Source of the DNA: JBBSOK01 sp965219125
Lineage (GTDB): Bacteria; Bacteroidota; Bacteroidia; Flavobacteriales; Flavobacteriaceae
DNA: 64,000 nt
Assembly (NCBI GenBank): GCA_965219125.1
Contig: CBDCMO010000002.1
Span: 1,922,001 to 1,986,000 of the forward strand
Reading direction: 5' to 3'
Position numbers and translations under genes: made by a program. Below are positions 33,959-42,899 of the stretch, piece after piece (the stretch's first letter is position 1; each line of letters begins with the position of its first letter). Below the pieces are notes generated by a model. The model was not told the origin of the DNA, ran no database searches, and saw only the letters and a list, made by a program, of their open reading frames with translations.

Positions 33959-35650
33959 CTATTCCCTAACATCCTTTAGCCTTAGTTGCAAACTCACATT
34001 TCCCTGCCAATTATTTTCATCTAAGGTATAAACAGCTTTAAACGGCTCTTTGCCGCACGCAATTTCTTGTTTGTCTGCCATACCAAAACCAATACCGGTA
34101 AAAGGTTTAGAATTGCCTTGTCTTACGCTTATCCTTAAATGGGTTTTATCTTCGCCAACACATTTTCCCCAACCTGTATCTTTCAAATTACTGCTCATAA
34201 AAGTTGGCGTCATATTTCCAGGTCCAAAAGGTGCCAATTGGGAAAGAATGCGGTAAAATTTTGGAGTGAGCTCGTTTAAATCTATTTCGGCATCAATTAA
34301 AATTTCAGGTGTAAGCAATTTTTTATCGATTGTTTCTGAAACTACTTTTTCAAATTCTGCTTTAAAATTTTCGTAATCTTTTTCAAATAAAGTAAGTCCG
34401 GCGGCGTACATATGGCCTCCAAATTGTTCAATATATTCTGCACAACCTTCGAGCGCATTATAAACATCAAAACCTCTTACGGAACGAGCTGAAGCTGCCA
34501 GTTTTTCGCCGCTTTTTGTAAAAACCAAGGTTGGGCGATAATAGGTTTCGGTTAAACGAGAAGCTACAATACCAATTACACCTTTGTGCCAATTTTCGTT
34601 GTAAACTACCGTGGTTAAGCGCTCTTCTTCTTTGTTATCAATTATTTGCTGCAAAGCTTCAACCGTTATGCTTTTGTCGGCATCTCTTCTGTCGCTATTA
34701 AATTTCTCGATTTCTTCTGCATATTTTGTTGCTAAAATAATGTCAGTTTCAGTTAATAATGTAACAGCGTGATTGCCGTGTTTCATTCTTCCTGCGGCGT
34801 TTATTCTAGGTGCGATTATAAAAACAACATCGGTAATGGTAAGCGTTTCCTTTTTTATTTCTTTCAAAATAGCTTTAAAGCCTGTTCGTGGATTGCTATT
34901 TATTACCTTCAATCCGTAGTAAGCTAAAATCCTGTTTTCACCCGTAATTGGTACAATGTCTGCACCAATTGCGGTTGCTACTAAATCTAGATACAACAAT
35001 AAATCTTCAATTGCTTCGCCTCTATTTTTTGCTAAGGCTTGTATTAATTTAAACCCAACGCCACAGCCGCATAATTCTTTATACGGATATTCACAATCTT
35101 CTCTTTTCGGATCTAAAACAGCAATTGCTTTGGGTATTTCTTTTCCCGGACGGTGGTGATCGCAAATTATAAAATCTATTTTTTTTGTTGAAGCATACGC
35201 AACTTTTTCAATGGCTTTTATACCGCAATCCAACGCAATAATCAATGAAAAATCGTTGTCGTGGGCATAGTCAATTCCTTTATAAGAAACACCATAACCT
35301 TCGTCATATCTATCGGGGATATAGGTTGCAACGTTGGGATAATAACTTTTTAAATAGGAAGAAAGCAGCGCAACGCTTGTTGTACCATCAACATCATAAT
35401 CGCCAAAAACCAAGATATTCTCTTTCTTTTTTATGGCTTTTTCAATACGTGCCACGGCAAGATTCATATCCTTCATTAAATATGGGTCGTGTAGATTTTC
35501 GAGACTTGGGCGGAAGAAATTTTCAGCATCTTTAAAAGTTTCAATCCCGCGCTGGATTAATAACGAAGCCATAATTTCAGAAACACCGATTGCTTTTGAA
35601 AGCTGGGTTATTTTATCTTGTTCGGGTTTTGGTTTAAGAGTCCAGCGCAT
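33959..35650 (-). CDS. recJ: Single-strand-DNA-specific exonuclease RecJ
   Basis: 5'-to-3' single-strand DNA exonuclease used in recombination and mismatch repair. It has 563 residues. The DHH superfamily motifs are clear: FGDYDVDGTTS, ALDCGIKA and ICDHHRPG; the DHHA1 nucleic-acid binding part holds the APRINAAGRMKHG and RSVRGFDV segments. The C-terminal OB-fold domain is complete. The gene is divergent from the T9SS protein gene and convergent with lpxH. Confidence 0.92.
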   Translation of the reverse strand: MRWTLKPKPEQDKITQLSKAIGVSEIMASLLIQRGIETFKDAENFFRPSLENLHDPYLMKDMNLAVARIEKAIKKKENILVFGDYDVDGTTSVALLSSYLKSYYPNVATYIPDRYDEGYGVSYKGIDYAHDNDFSLIIALDCGIKAIEKVAYASTKKIDFIICDHHRPGKEIPKAIAVLDPKREDCEYPYKELCGCGVGFKLIQALAKNRGEAIEDLLLYLDLVATAIGADIVPITGENRILAYYGLKVINSNPRTGFKAILKEIKKETLTITDVVFIIAPRINAAGRMKHGNHAVTLLTETDIILATKYAEEIEKFNSDRRDADKSITVEALQQIIDNKEEERLTTVVYNENWHKGVIGIVASRLTETYYRPTLVFTKSGEKLAASARSVRGFDVYNALEGCAEYIEQFGGHMYAAGLTLFEKDYENFKAEFEKVVSETIDKKLLTPEILIDAEIDLNELTPKFYRILSQLAPFGPGNMTPTFMSSNLKDTGWGKCVGEDKTHLRISVRQGNSKPFTGIGFGMADKQEIACGKEPFKAVYTLDENNWQGNVSLQLRLKDVRE

Positions 35651-35773
35651 TTTATTCGTCTCTAAAATATTGCATTAGATTTTCGTAAAAGTATAAAGAT
35701 AATTTTCGTGCGAATCAATTTGTATCCATTTTATTTGTATTTTTCAATGGTTAAAACAGTAAATCAGCTAATT

Positions 35774-37240
35774 ATGAAAAAAATTCTACTTATTATTTTA
35801 GTTTTTCTCTTTGCGCAGGTTGCAAAAATTAATGCACAGGATGGCAACCCAGATTTAAGTTTTGGTGAGAATGGAATCATAATTTCTGATATTGGTGTTG
35901 ATGGTAACAAATATATTTATGGTACAGATCAAGGTCCAGATAACCGAATATTTGTTACTGGCGAAGTTTATAATACCGTGGAAAATCGTAATGAATATTT
36001 TATAATCGCCTATCTTGAAGATGGAACCATCGATACAAATTTCGCTGCTGAAGGCATACATTGGATTAACGGAAATGATGAAAGTAATGTCGGGATTACA
36101 GTTTTATCGAATAATAAGATTTTGGTTAAAAGCCAATCTGCTTCAGCCTACATCATCAAAAGGCTTATGCCGAATGGCGACATTGATACCGAATTCGCAG
36201 ATAACGGGCTTTTACAACCATTTGAAGATACAATCTTTGTACGAGCAATTATTGCTGATGAAAATGGGGGATTTAAGGTGTTAGGGCAAGCAAATGAAGC
36301 AAGCGAGTTTTCTTTATTGATAAAAAAGTTTGATAATAATGGACAATTAGATACGAGTTTTGGAAGTGACGGATTATTTTCTCAAAGTTTGGGCAGCGTT
36401 GATTATGTATTTGTTTCAACATTTGTAGAGCACGAAAATTCAATTTATTTAAATGTAACTTTTTTTGAAAACAATAGTAATCCTAGCTATATTCTAAAAA
36501 TTTCTTCAAACGGTCAACTAGATACGTCTTTTGGAATAGATGGAAAGGTGAATATTCCATTAGAGCCAGAATTTATTACTCATTTTACTATTTTTAATGA
36601 TGACAAATTTTTGATTGGTGGTGCCTATTATGACGATACCAGTGAAAGTTATATAAAGAAAACAATAAAATTGAATATTGACGGAACTTTAGATGCAACT
36701 TTTGGTAATAATGGTTCTATTTTAGGAATTGAAGGAGGATATATTCAGCAAAATGAGCGGTTTATTGCCCCATCTCATTATTCTGATTTCGAAGGTGGAA
36801 TAACGCTTAACTATTCCAGATATTATGCTGATGGATCTGTTGATAATTCTTTTGATTTTAACGCTAACTATAGCGAGCTTAATAGCGCACATTTTTTGGC
36901 TCTAAACGATGGCAATTTTTTGGTTGCCGGAGCAGATATCTGGTACAACGGCGAGCCTTATAATATTATTCTTCAACGATTTTCTAACAGTCCGTTGGGT
37001 ATTCCTGAATTTAATACACAATCATTAAAGGTGTTCCCAAACCCTTCAACAGGAATTTTTACGGTTGAAAGTAATTCAATTTCAGAAAACACCAGCTACC
37101 AAATTACCGATGTTACTGGGAAGATAATTTCAACTGGCAAATTAAATTCAAACCAAAATCAAATTGATTTAAGTAATGTAAGTAGCGGCATTTATTTTCT
37201 GAAAGCTGAAAATACTGTTGTACGTTTAATGAAGAATTGA
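35774..37240 (+). CDS. Secreted beta-propeller protein with T9SS sorting domain
   Basis: A 488-residue exported protein. The signal peptide starts at MKKILLIILVFLFAQVAKINAQ (an upstream GTG frame at 35708 adds 22 unlikely residues). The body consists of delta-60-type repeats, recognisable as blocks such as NGQLDTSFGSDGLF, NGQLDTSFGIDGKV and DGTLDATFGNNGSI, likely forming a beta-propeller. The C-terminal 75 residues are a type A sorting domain for the type IX secretion system (FPNPSTGIFTVES, YQITDVTGKII, SGIYFLKA, ending RLMKN). It is therefore released or anchored at the cell surface. Its ligand is unknown. Confidence 0.88.
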   Translation: MKKILLIILVFLFAQVAKINAQDGNPDLSFGENGIIISDIGVDGNKYIYGTDQGPDNRIFVTGEVYNTVENRNEYFIIAYLEDGTIDTNFAAEGIHWINGNDESNVGITVLSNNKILVKSQSASAYIIKRLMPNGDIDTEFADNGLLQPFEDTIFVRAIIADENGGFKVLGQANEASEFSLLIKKFDNNGQLDTSFGSDGLFSQSLGSVDYVFVSTFVEHENSIYLNVTFFENNSNPSYILKISSNGQLDTSFGIDGKVNIPLEPEFITHFTIFNDDKFLIGGAYYDDTSESYIKKTIKLNIDGTLDATFGNNGSILGIEGGYIQQNERFIAPSHYSDFEGGITLNYSRYYADGSVDNSFDFNANYSELNSAHFLALNDGNFLVAGADIWYNGEPYNIILQRFSNSPLGIPEFNTQSLKVFPNPSTGIFTVESNSISENTSYQITDVTGKIISTGKLNSNQNQIDLSNVSSGIYFLKAENTVVRLMKN

Positions 37241-37281
37241 TACCTATTTCAAACAACTATTTAAACTTTTCCTCTTCAAAA

Positions 37282-37308
37282 TTGAAAACTTTTGAAGGCT
37301 TATTTTTG
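37282..37308 (+). promoter_or_regulatory. Promoter of the AhpD-like gene
   Basis: TTG at 37282-37284 and TATTTTTG at 37301-37308 with a 16-base spacer, slightly short of the usual range, 54 bases before the ATG at 37362. Confidence 0.45.
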
Positions 37309-37361
37309 GCATTTAAAATTTCTAATGCCTATTTTGTAGGCTCAATTTTTCAAATAACATT

Positions 37362-37952
37362 ATGCCATTAGTAAATCCACTTTCCGCGAATCACGATTCC
37401 GAAACGCAGGAATTAGCAACTTTCTTTAACGAAACACTTGGCTTTTGCCCAAATAGCGTGCTAACAATGCAACACAGACCTGCAATTAGCAAAGCTTTTA
37501 TCAATTTGAATAAAGCCGTAATGGCGAACGAAGACAAAGTAACCTCAGCCCTAAAGCGGATGATAGCTTGGGTAAGCAGCAACGCAACTGGTTGCCGTTA
37601 TTGCCAAGCCCACGCAATTAGAGCTGCAGAACGCTACGGCGCCGAACAAGAACAATTAGACAATATTTGGGAATACCGCACACATCCTGCATTTAGCGAA
37701 GCTGAACGCGCTGCTTTAGATTTTTCACTTGCCGCAAGCCAAGTGCCAAATAGGGTTGACGAAGAAATTAAGAAAAGACTCCACACCTATTGGAACGATG
37801 GCGAAATTGTTGAAATGCTCGGCGTTATTTCACTTTTCGGATATTTAAATAGATGGAACGACAGTATGGGAACATCTATTGAAGATGGCGCCGTTGAAAG
37901 TGGTGAGTTGTATTTGGGGAAGCATGGTTGGGATATTGGTAAGCATGGGTGA
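37362..37952 (+). CDS. Carboxymuconolactone decarboxylase-family protein (AhpD-like)
   Basis: A 196-residue alpha-helical protein of the AhpD/CMD family. The redox motif is CRYCQAH (Cys78, Cys81, His84), matching alkylhydroperoxidase-type members that reduce peroxides through a thiol pair. The body (ALKRMIAWVSSNATG before the motif, IVEMLGVISLFGYLNRWND after it) is typical of the peroxidase-related group. The physiological electron donor and peroxide are unknown. The gene precedes the restriction-modification pair by 160 bases. Confidence 0.85.
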   Translation: MPLVNPLSANHDSETQELATFFNETLGFCPNSVLTMQHRPAISKAFINLNKAVMANEDKVTSALKRMIAWVSSNATGCRYCQAHAIRAAERYGAEQEQLDNIWEYRTHPAFSEAERAALDFSLAASQVPNRVDEEIKKRLHTYWNDGEIVEMLGVISLFGYLNRWNDSMGTSIEDGAVESGELYLGKHGWDIGKHG

Positions 37953-38112
37953 AATTATAATTGAAATCGAAGATAAAGATGAAATTAAAAAGTCGGGCTT
38001 TGAATGATTTAAAAAGTCAGATTATTGTAAATCTTATTTATTTTTGTGATTAGAATTCTTATTTCTAAAATAAATTCAAATTAATAATTGCAAAAAAGGA
38101 TTAGAACGAGCT

Positions 38113-38877
38113 ATGGCTAATAAATATTTAAAATATATCTCAGACGAACATCTTTTCGAATGTATCGAAAACTTGCATAATTCATATATAAAAGCAAAAG
38201 CCAATATTTCTAAAAAGAAATTTTATAGTAATAAAATAGATACATTCAAGCTCACCTTCGATTCTAAATTCAATGAATTAGATGAAGAAGCTTTGATTAA
38301 GACTGAAATAAATAGACAAATTGATAAATCAATTAACAATTCTATCGGAACTTTTCACGAGCAAATTCTTGGAGGTGTTCAAGGATTTGAAATAGGCAAT
38401 TTTAGCGGCTTTGATATTAAAGCTAAAAACGATACTTTATTTGCCGATATGAAGAATAAGCACAATACAATGAATAGTAGTTCATCAGAAAGCCTTTTTC
38501 AAAAGCTTGCAAACTATGCTGATAATTACAAAAATGCTAACTGTTATTGGGTTCAAATTTTAGCAAAGAAAAGTTTTAACGAAAAGTGGTTTAGTGAAAT
38601 TAATGGAAAAGAATATAGTCATAGTCGTGTTCATAAAATTTCTGGCGATAAATTCTACCATTTAGTCACTGGGAGAGAAAATGCTCTTTTTGAACTATAT
38701 GAAGTTTTGCCGAAGGCAATTGATGATTTCTTGAATGAACAAAAATCGAATGGTGCTAAAACTAATTCTGCTTTTGAAGAAATTAAGACAAGTTCAGAAA
38801 ATTCTAAAAGGTCAATACTTGATGAAATTACTTTTGAAAACTTTAGCTATTACTTAGGCTTCGATAAACTTAAATAA
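38113..38877 (+). CDS. Type II restriction endonuclease, Eco47II/Sau96I-like
   Basis: A 254-residue nuclease. The central block ISTF-like IGTFHEQILGGVQGFE, then GFDIKAKNDTLFADMKNKHNTMNSS, matches the Eco47II family; the D...DMK arrangement is a PD-(D/E)XK core. Family members cut GGNCC; the exact site here is inferred. The gene is convergent with the cytosine methyltransferase, and the last 28 bases overlap the methyltransferase 3' end. The reading frame is intact. Its sequence looks poorer in G+C than its neighbours, which suits horizontal acquisition; this was judged by eye only. A TATTTTTG element lies at 38039-38046. Confidence 0.85.
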   Translation: MANKYLKYISDEHLFECIENLHNSYIKAKANISKKKFYSNKIDTFKLTFDSKFNELDEEALIKTEINRQIDKSINNSIGTFHEQILGGVQGFEIGNFSGFDIKAKNDTLFADMKNKHNTMNSSSSESLFQKLANYADNYKNANCYWVQILAKKSFNEKWFSEINGKEYSHSRVHKISGDKFYHLVTGRENALFELYEVLPKAIDDFLNEQKSNGAKTNSAFEEIKTSSENSKRSILDEITFENFSYYLGFDKLK

Positions 38878-40091
38878 TAATTATTTAAAAAAGATATAAC
38901 TGAATAACCAATCTCTTCCCCAAGGTTACAAGGAACAGCATTACCAATTTGCTTGTATTGTTGTGATACAGAACCTTCGAATTTCCAATTATCCGGAAAG
39001 GTTTGAATTCGAGCATATTCTCTAACTGTAAATGGCCTGGTTTCATCTGGATGACATCGTTCAGTTTGTTTTTGAGCAGGACTACAAGTAAGAGTCAAAC
39101 AAGGTTCATCCCAACCAATTCTTCTTGCCATTCCTGTTTTACCACCACCAAGATAAAAACTACCGCCCATATATTCTTTCTGTAATTCTAGCGGTAAATC
39201 TCTCCAATATCCTTTAGGAGGTATTAAATCGAGTATTTCTTTTTTATATTGAGGATAACTTGCTCCATCAGATTTTGGCACATTTTTCTCAAAAAGGCCA
39301 CCTTTCTTTAAGGCGTCTTTTAAAGTATAGATTGTATTGTGGGGTTTTGGATATTCATATTTAATATCTATATCCTTTCTTATTCCTACTAAGATCAATC
39401 GTTCTCTTTTTTGAGGAACTCTATAATTAATTGCTTTTAAAACTTGAACAGGAACAACATTATATCCAATTTCATCAAGGATTGAAATCATTCCTTCAAG
39501 CGTTTTTCCTTTTTCGTGACTTAATAAACCCTTTACATTTTCACCAATACAGATTGGTGGATTAACTTCTTGAACCGCTCTTGCAAATTCGTAAAATAGT
39601 GTTCCGCGAGCATCATTAAGACCTAGTTTTTTTCCGGCGTAACTAAAAGCTTGACAAGGAAATCCTCCTGTAACTATATCTGCTTTATTTTTATAATTTG
39701 AAAAATCAAAGTTTTTTATATCGCCTTCTAGAACATTCCAGTTAGGCCTATTATTTCTGAGTGTTTGGCAAGCCCATTTGTCAATTTCATTTAAAGCGAT
39801 ACATTTTAAACCTGCCTTCTCCATTCCAACCGCTAAACCGCCTGCACCTGCAAATAATTCTAAAACGGAAAATTCTTTTATAGGTTTAACTTCATTTGAA
39901 ACATCAATCCTTTTAGTTTCATCAAACATATCGCCTAAAAACAATTGAATATCTTCTCTTCTATAAACACGATAATTAGAACCGGGTTCGCGCACCGCAG
40001 TAAGGACTCCTTCATTGTCCCATCTTCTTAAAGTCTCTTTGCTTTTACCCACAATTTCTGCAGTATCTGCGAGCGATAAATATTGTTTCAT
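38850..40091 (-). CDS. DNA cytosine-5 methyltransferase with N-terminal HTH
   Basis: The modification partner of the convergent endonuclease. The 413-residue protein begins at the ATG at 40091 (a GTG at 40097 is in frame) with a MerR-type helix-turn-helix (MKQYLSLADTAEIVGKSKETLRRW, residues 1-24, continuing to about 55). C5-methyltransferase motifs follow: LELFAGAGG (I), TGGFPCQAFS with the nucleophile Cys146 (IV), ENVKGL (VI), QKRERLILVG (VIII) and QIGNAVP (X). The HTH may let the enzyme repress its own operon, as in other C5 enzymes; that is an inference. A TTG-N19-TAAATTTG promoter is upstream. Confidence 0.92.
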   Translation of the reverse strand: MKQYLSLADTAEIVGKSKETLRRWDNEGVLTAVREPGSNYRVYRREDIQLFLGDMFDETKRIDVSNEVKPIKEFSVLELFAGAGGLAVGMEKAGLKCIALNEIDKWACQTLRNNRPNWNVLEGDIKNFDFSNYKNKADIVTGGFPCQAFSYAGKKLGLNDARGTLFYEFARAVQEVNPPICIGENVKGLLSHEKGKTLEGMISILDEIGYNVVPVQVLKAINYRVPQKRERLILVGIRKDIDIKYEYPKPHNTIYTLKDALKKGGLFEKNVPKSDGASYPQYKKEILDLIPPKGYWRDLPLELQKEYMGGSFYLGGGKTGMARRIGWDEPCLTLTCSPAQKQTERCHPDETRPFTVREYARIQTFPDNWKFEGSVSQQYKQIGNAVPCNLGEEIGYSVISFLNNYYLSLSKPK

Positions 40092-40122
40092 AACCACATT
40101 AATAAACCTTATACAATGGTTA

Positions 40123-40152
40123 CAAATTTAGAGTTAAATTCAAAACTGGCAA
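40123..40152 (-). promoter_or_regulatory. Promoter of the methyltransferase gene
   Basis: Minus strand TTG (40150-40152), 19-base spacer, TAAATTTG (40123-40130), 32 bases before the ATG at 40091. Its position fits autoregulation by the N-terminal HTH. Confidence 0.5.
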
Positions 40153-40183
40153 CTAAATTTTGAAACAAATTATTGTATAGATT

Positions 40184-40753
40184 TTACCTCAAAATCTCCT
40201 TAACCTTCTCCCTTAATTCCACAACAACCGCTTCCTCAAACCAAGGATTTTTCCGTCTCCAAAAATGATTTACGGGCGATGGATGTGGTAACACCCAATA
40301 TTTTGGGAGATAGTCTTCAAAATTGCTAATCTTTTCTGTTAGGTTACGTTTGTCTTTTGGTAAGTAATGTTTGCTGGCATACGAACCAATTAAAACAATG
40401 AGCTTTACATTATTCAATTCTGAAAATACTTTTTCGTGCCAAGTTGGCGCGCAAATTTTCATTGGCGGCAAATCGCCTGTTTTGCCTTTTCCGGTATAGC
40501 AAAATCCCATTGGCAGAATTGCAAAATTATCGGGATTGTAAAATGTCTCTTCATCTACCCCAAGCCATTCGCGTAGTTTTTTTCCACTTAAATCCATCCA
40601 AGCTAAATCTTGGTCGTGGGCTTTTCTGCCTGGCGCTTGGCTTACTAAAATTATTTTTGAATTTTTCGAAAAAGCAACAATCGGTCTTGGTTGTAAGGGT
40701 AAATGTTCCTTACAAATTTCGCAGTTTCGGATTGTTGGTAGTAGGTTTTTCAG
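40184..40753 (-). CDS. Uracil-DNA glycosylase family protein with CTG start
   Basis: Base-excision repair glycosylase of the UDG superfamily (family 4-like), removing uracil from DNA. Counting from CTG at 40753 gives 189 residues, the normal size, beginning (M)KNLLPTIRNCEICKEHLPL like relatives, then VSQAPG (residues 37-42) and the C-terminal HPSPVN at 157-162. No ATG, GTG or TTG exists in frame before residue 53: the first ATG (40597) would lose the VSQAPG motif. An in-frame TAA lies eight codons upstream of the CTG. So translation starts at CTG, or a start codon has been lost by point mutation. The gene follows rsmI by 24 bases. Confidence 0.78.
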   Translation of the reverse strand: MKNLLPTIRNCEICKEHLPLQPRPIVAFSKNSKIILVSQAPGRKAHDQDLAWMDLSGKKLREWLGVDEETFYNPDNFAILPMGFCYTGKGKTGDLPPMKICAPTWHEKVFSELNNVKLIVLIGSYASKHYLPKDKRNLTEKISNFEDYLPKYWVLPHPSPVNHFWRRKNPWFEEAVVVELREKVKEILR

Positions 40754-40777
40754 TTGAAGATTGTATTTAAATTAAAT

Positions 40778-41446
40778 TTATTTCCCCGCAACAACCAAAA
40801 CAATCTCCCCTTTCGGTGGATTGGCGGTGTAATAATCCAAAACTTCCTGAACCGTTCCGCGTTTTGTTTCTTCGTGCAGTTTTGTAATTTCTCTTGAAAC
40901 CGACATTTGTCTATCGGCTCCAAAATATTCAATAAATTGGGAAAGTGTTTTTAAAAGTTTATGCGGACTTTCATAAAAAACCATTGTTCGTGTTTCTTCG
41001 GCAAGTAAAAGTAATCTTGTTTGGCGTCCTTTTTTGGGTGGTAAAAAGCCTTCGAAAACAAATTTATCATTTGGCAAGCCACTGTTTACCAAGGCTGGCA
41101 CAAATGCGGTTGCGCCCGGTAAACAATCTACTTCAATGCCGGCTTCTACGCAGGCTCGTGTAAGTAAAAAACCTGGGTCGCTAATTGCTGGCGTGCCGGC
41201 ATCGCTTATTAATGCAATTTTCTCTCCGCTTTGAATTCGCTTAACAATACCTTCAACCGTTTTATGCTCGTTGTGCATATGGTGGCTGTGCATATGTGTT
41301 GAAATTTCAAAATGTTTCAACAATTTGCCGCTATTTCGGGTGTCTTCGGCAAGTATTAAATCTACTTCCTTTAGCACTTCAACCGCACGAAATGTCATAT
41401 CTTTCAAATTACCGATTGGTGTTGGAACGAGGTATAATTTTGCCAT
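40778..41446 (-). CDS. rsmI: 16S rRNA (cytidine1402-2'-O)-methyltransferase
   Basis: A 222-residue SAM-dependent enzyme of the tetrapyrrole-methylase fold that methylates the ribose of C1402 in 16S rRNA at the ribosomal P site. Family segments are LYLVPTPIGNLKDMTFRA at the N-terminus, ILAEDTRNSGKLL, ALISDAGTPAISDPGF and FVFEGFLPPKKGR. The protein ends PKGEIVLVVAGK, shorter at the C-terminus than E. coli RsmI, as in other Bacteroidota. It is followed by the glycosylase gene in the same orientation. Confidence 0.92.
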   Translation of the reverse strand: MAKLYLVPTPIGNLKDMTFRAVEVLKEVDLILAEDTRNSGKLLKHFEISTHMHSHHMHNEHKTVEGIVKRIQSGEKIALISDAGTPAISDPGFLLTRACVEAGIEVDCLPGATAFVPALVNSGLPNDKFVFEGFLPPKKGRQTRLLLLAEETRTMVFYESPHKLLKTLSQFIEYFGADRQMSVSREITKLHEETKRGTVQEVLDYYTANPPKGEIVLVVAGK

Positions 41447-41544
41447 TTTTATTTTGAAGAATTTTTAATAAAAAATATAGAGTTTCAAACGCAGAATTTC
41501 AAACTTTTTAAACCAATGCCAATTGTCTAATACCTATTGCCTAT

Positions 41545-41898
41545 TTAATATCTCACCGCTTTTCCGAAGAAAAACGAAATAATCAAAAGCAGCAAAGCTA
41601 CTAACGGAAAAGTTGCTGCTTCGCCAACAAAATGATGCGCCATTGCTGCCAAAATAAGTTCAAAGAAAAAGGCTGCATATGCCCAATCTGTTAACCAACG
41701 GCTATAACGCCATAAAATCATCCCAACACCCAAAATTTTTGCAGCTGCTAACGGATAGATTAGGTAAGAAGGATATCCTAAATGTTTGAATGCACCTTCA
41801 ATCATTTCATAATTTAAAAAATACAATCCTGCCGAGTACAACATAATTGCACAAAAAAGTATGGTGGAAATCCAATAAACTATTCTTTGGGCTTTCAT
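41545..41898 (-). CDS. DoxX-family membrane protein
   Basis: A 117-residue protein with four predicted transmembrane helices (ISTILFCAIMLYSAGLYFL, YLIYPLAAAKILGVGMILW, WAYAAFFFELILAAMAHHF, PLVALLLLIISFFFG). It fits the DoxX/DoxD fold, whose members are linked to oxidoreductase and stress functions; the specific role is unknown. It is on the minus strand, in a run of similarly oriented genes down to 38850. Confidence 0.8.
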   Translation of the reverse strand: MKAQRIVYWISTILFCAIMLYSAGLYFLNYEMIEGAFKHLGYPSYLIYPLAAAKILGVGMILWRYSRWLTDWAYAAFFFELILAAMAHHFVGEAATFPLVALLLLIISFFFGKAVRY

Positions 41899-41919
41899 TT
41901 AATGTATTTTCAATTATGT

Positions 41920-42798
41920 TTAATTAAAACTTTTTTCAACAAGCGCCATAAAACGTTCGGCGTACATATCTTTTTGCAACCAATAATTATAATCTGGTTT
42001 AACCTGTCCTTTTATAAAATTTTGTGCTTCTTCAAAACTGCTCATGGTATTTATCTGTGAAAGTACGCGGGCATAATCTTCTGCGCTTTCATCAAAAAGA
42101 TGTTTAATAAATGCCATTCTATCATTTAAGCCCACATTTAATCCTTGCTTTACAGAATCATTTATAGATTTTGAGCGAGTTTCAGTATTTACACTTGTTT
42201 GTTGCTTTTCAATTTGCTGTTCGGGTTGTGTTACAAAACTAGTTTCGGCAGGTTTTGGATATTCTTTCTTGTCTTCGGAAATTTTTACTTCTTCAGCAGT
42301 TTCACTTTTTGTTTCTTCAGTAAAATCCAACATGGGTTGCTTACGTTCAAACTCGGGCATTGTCTGATAGCTTTGGGCAAAAACTTCAATATCATTTATA
42401 TCTGTTTTTGGCTTTGTGCTTTCAACAAATTGTTTTGGCAAAACTTCATTCAGCATTTCATCAATCCTATCTGCTTCTTGCGGCATTTGGGCGACAATGT
42501 CCTTAATTTTTTCCATTAAAGGCTCTATCAAATCTTCGGTATGTGGCGATTTTGGCAGTTGCTCCGGCTCATTAAACCAACTTTCTTCCCTAAAACTTTT
42601 ACTGTCCAGTGAATTGCTTTCTTGCGAAGTTGTGTTTTCAGAAGTCTTTTCAATTTGTGCCTCAAGATATTCCAATATTGTCAACCTGTCATAAAGCTGC
42701 CCTATTTTCTCCTTCATTTTCGCAGTATTAAAACTTGCTTCATCCGTAATTAGCTGGTTTGCCAATTGTTTTATGCGTGCCCGCAACTTGTTCTTCAT
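41920..42798 (-). CDS. Conserved hypothetical protein, mostly disordered
   Basis: A 292-residue cytoplasmic protein of unknown function. The N-terminal coiled helix (residues 1-55, RIKQLANQLITDEASFNTAKMKEKI) is followed by a long low-complexity Glu/Lys/Pro/Ser region and a conserved C-terminal domain (about 215-292) carrying NVGLNDRMAFIKHLFDESAEDYARVL and YNYWLQKDMYAERFM. I recall this C-terminal pattern recurring in Bacteroidota proteins, but no function is known to me. It lies divergently next to tdk. Confidence 0.75.
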   Translation of the reverse strand: MKNKLRARIKQLANQLITDEASFNTAKMKEKIGQLYDRLTILEYLEAQIEKTSENTTSQESNSLDSKSFREESWFNEPEQLPKSPHTEDLIEPLMEKIKDIVAQMPQEADRIDEMLNEVLPKQFVESTKPKTDINDIEVFAQSYQTMPEFERKQPMLDFTEETKSETAEEVKISEDKKEYPKPAETSFVTQPEQQIEKQQTSVNTETRSKSINDSVKQGLNVGLNDRMAFIKHLFDESAEDYARVLSQINTMSSFEEAQNFIKGQVKPDYNYWLQKDMYAERFMALVEKSFN

Positions 42799-42899
42799 AT
42801 CTTTTTTTATTTGCCTTATTATTGTGTTTTTGTTTTTATAAATTTACGCAACCTTATTATAAACATCAACTTTAATTATTTCAAGTTTAACTATCTACT

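Noticed and set aside
36000..37240. Repeats in the T9SS protein as separate genes
   Set aside because: They are in-frame protein repeats (delta-60 type), not DNA-level copies.
37953..40183. Mobile island boundaries around the restriction-modification pair
   Set aside because: No integrase, inverted repeats or clear direct repeats were found at the edges; only loose similarity between the two gaps.
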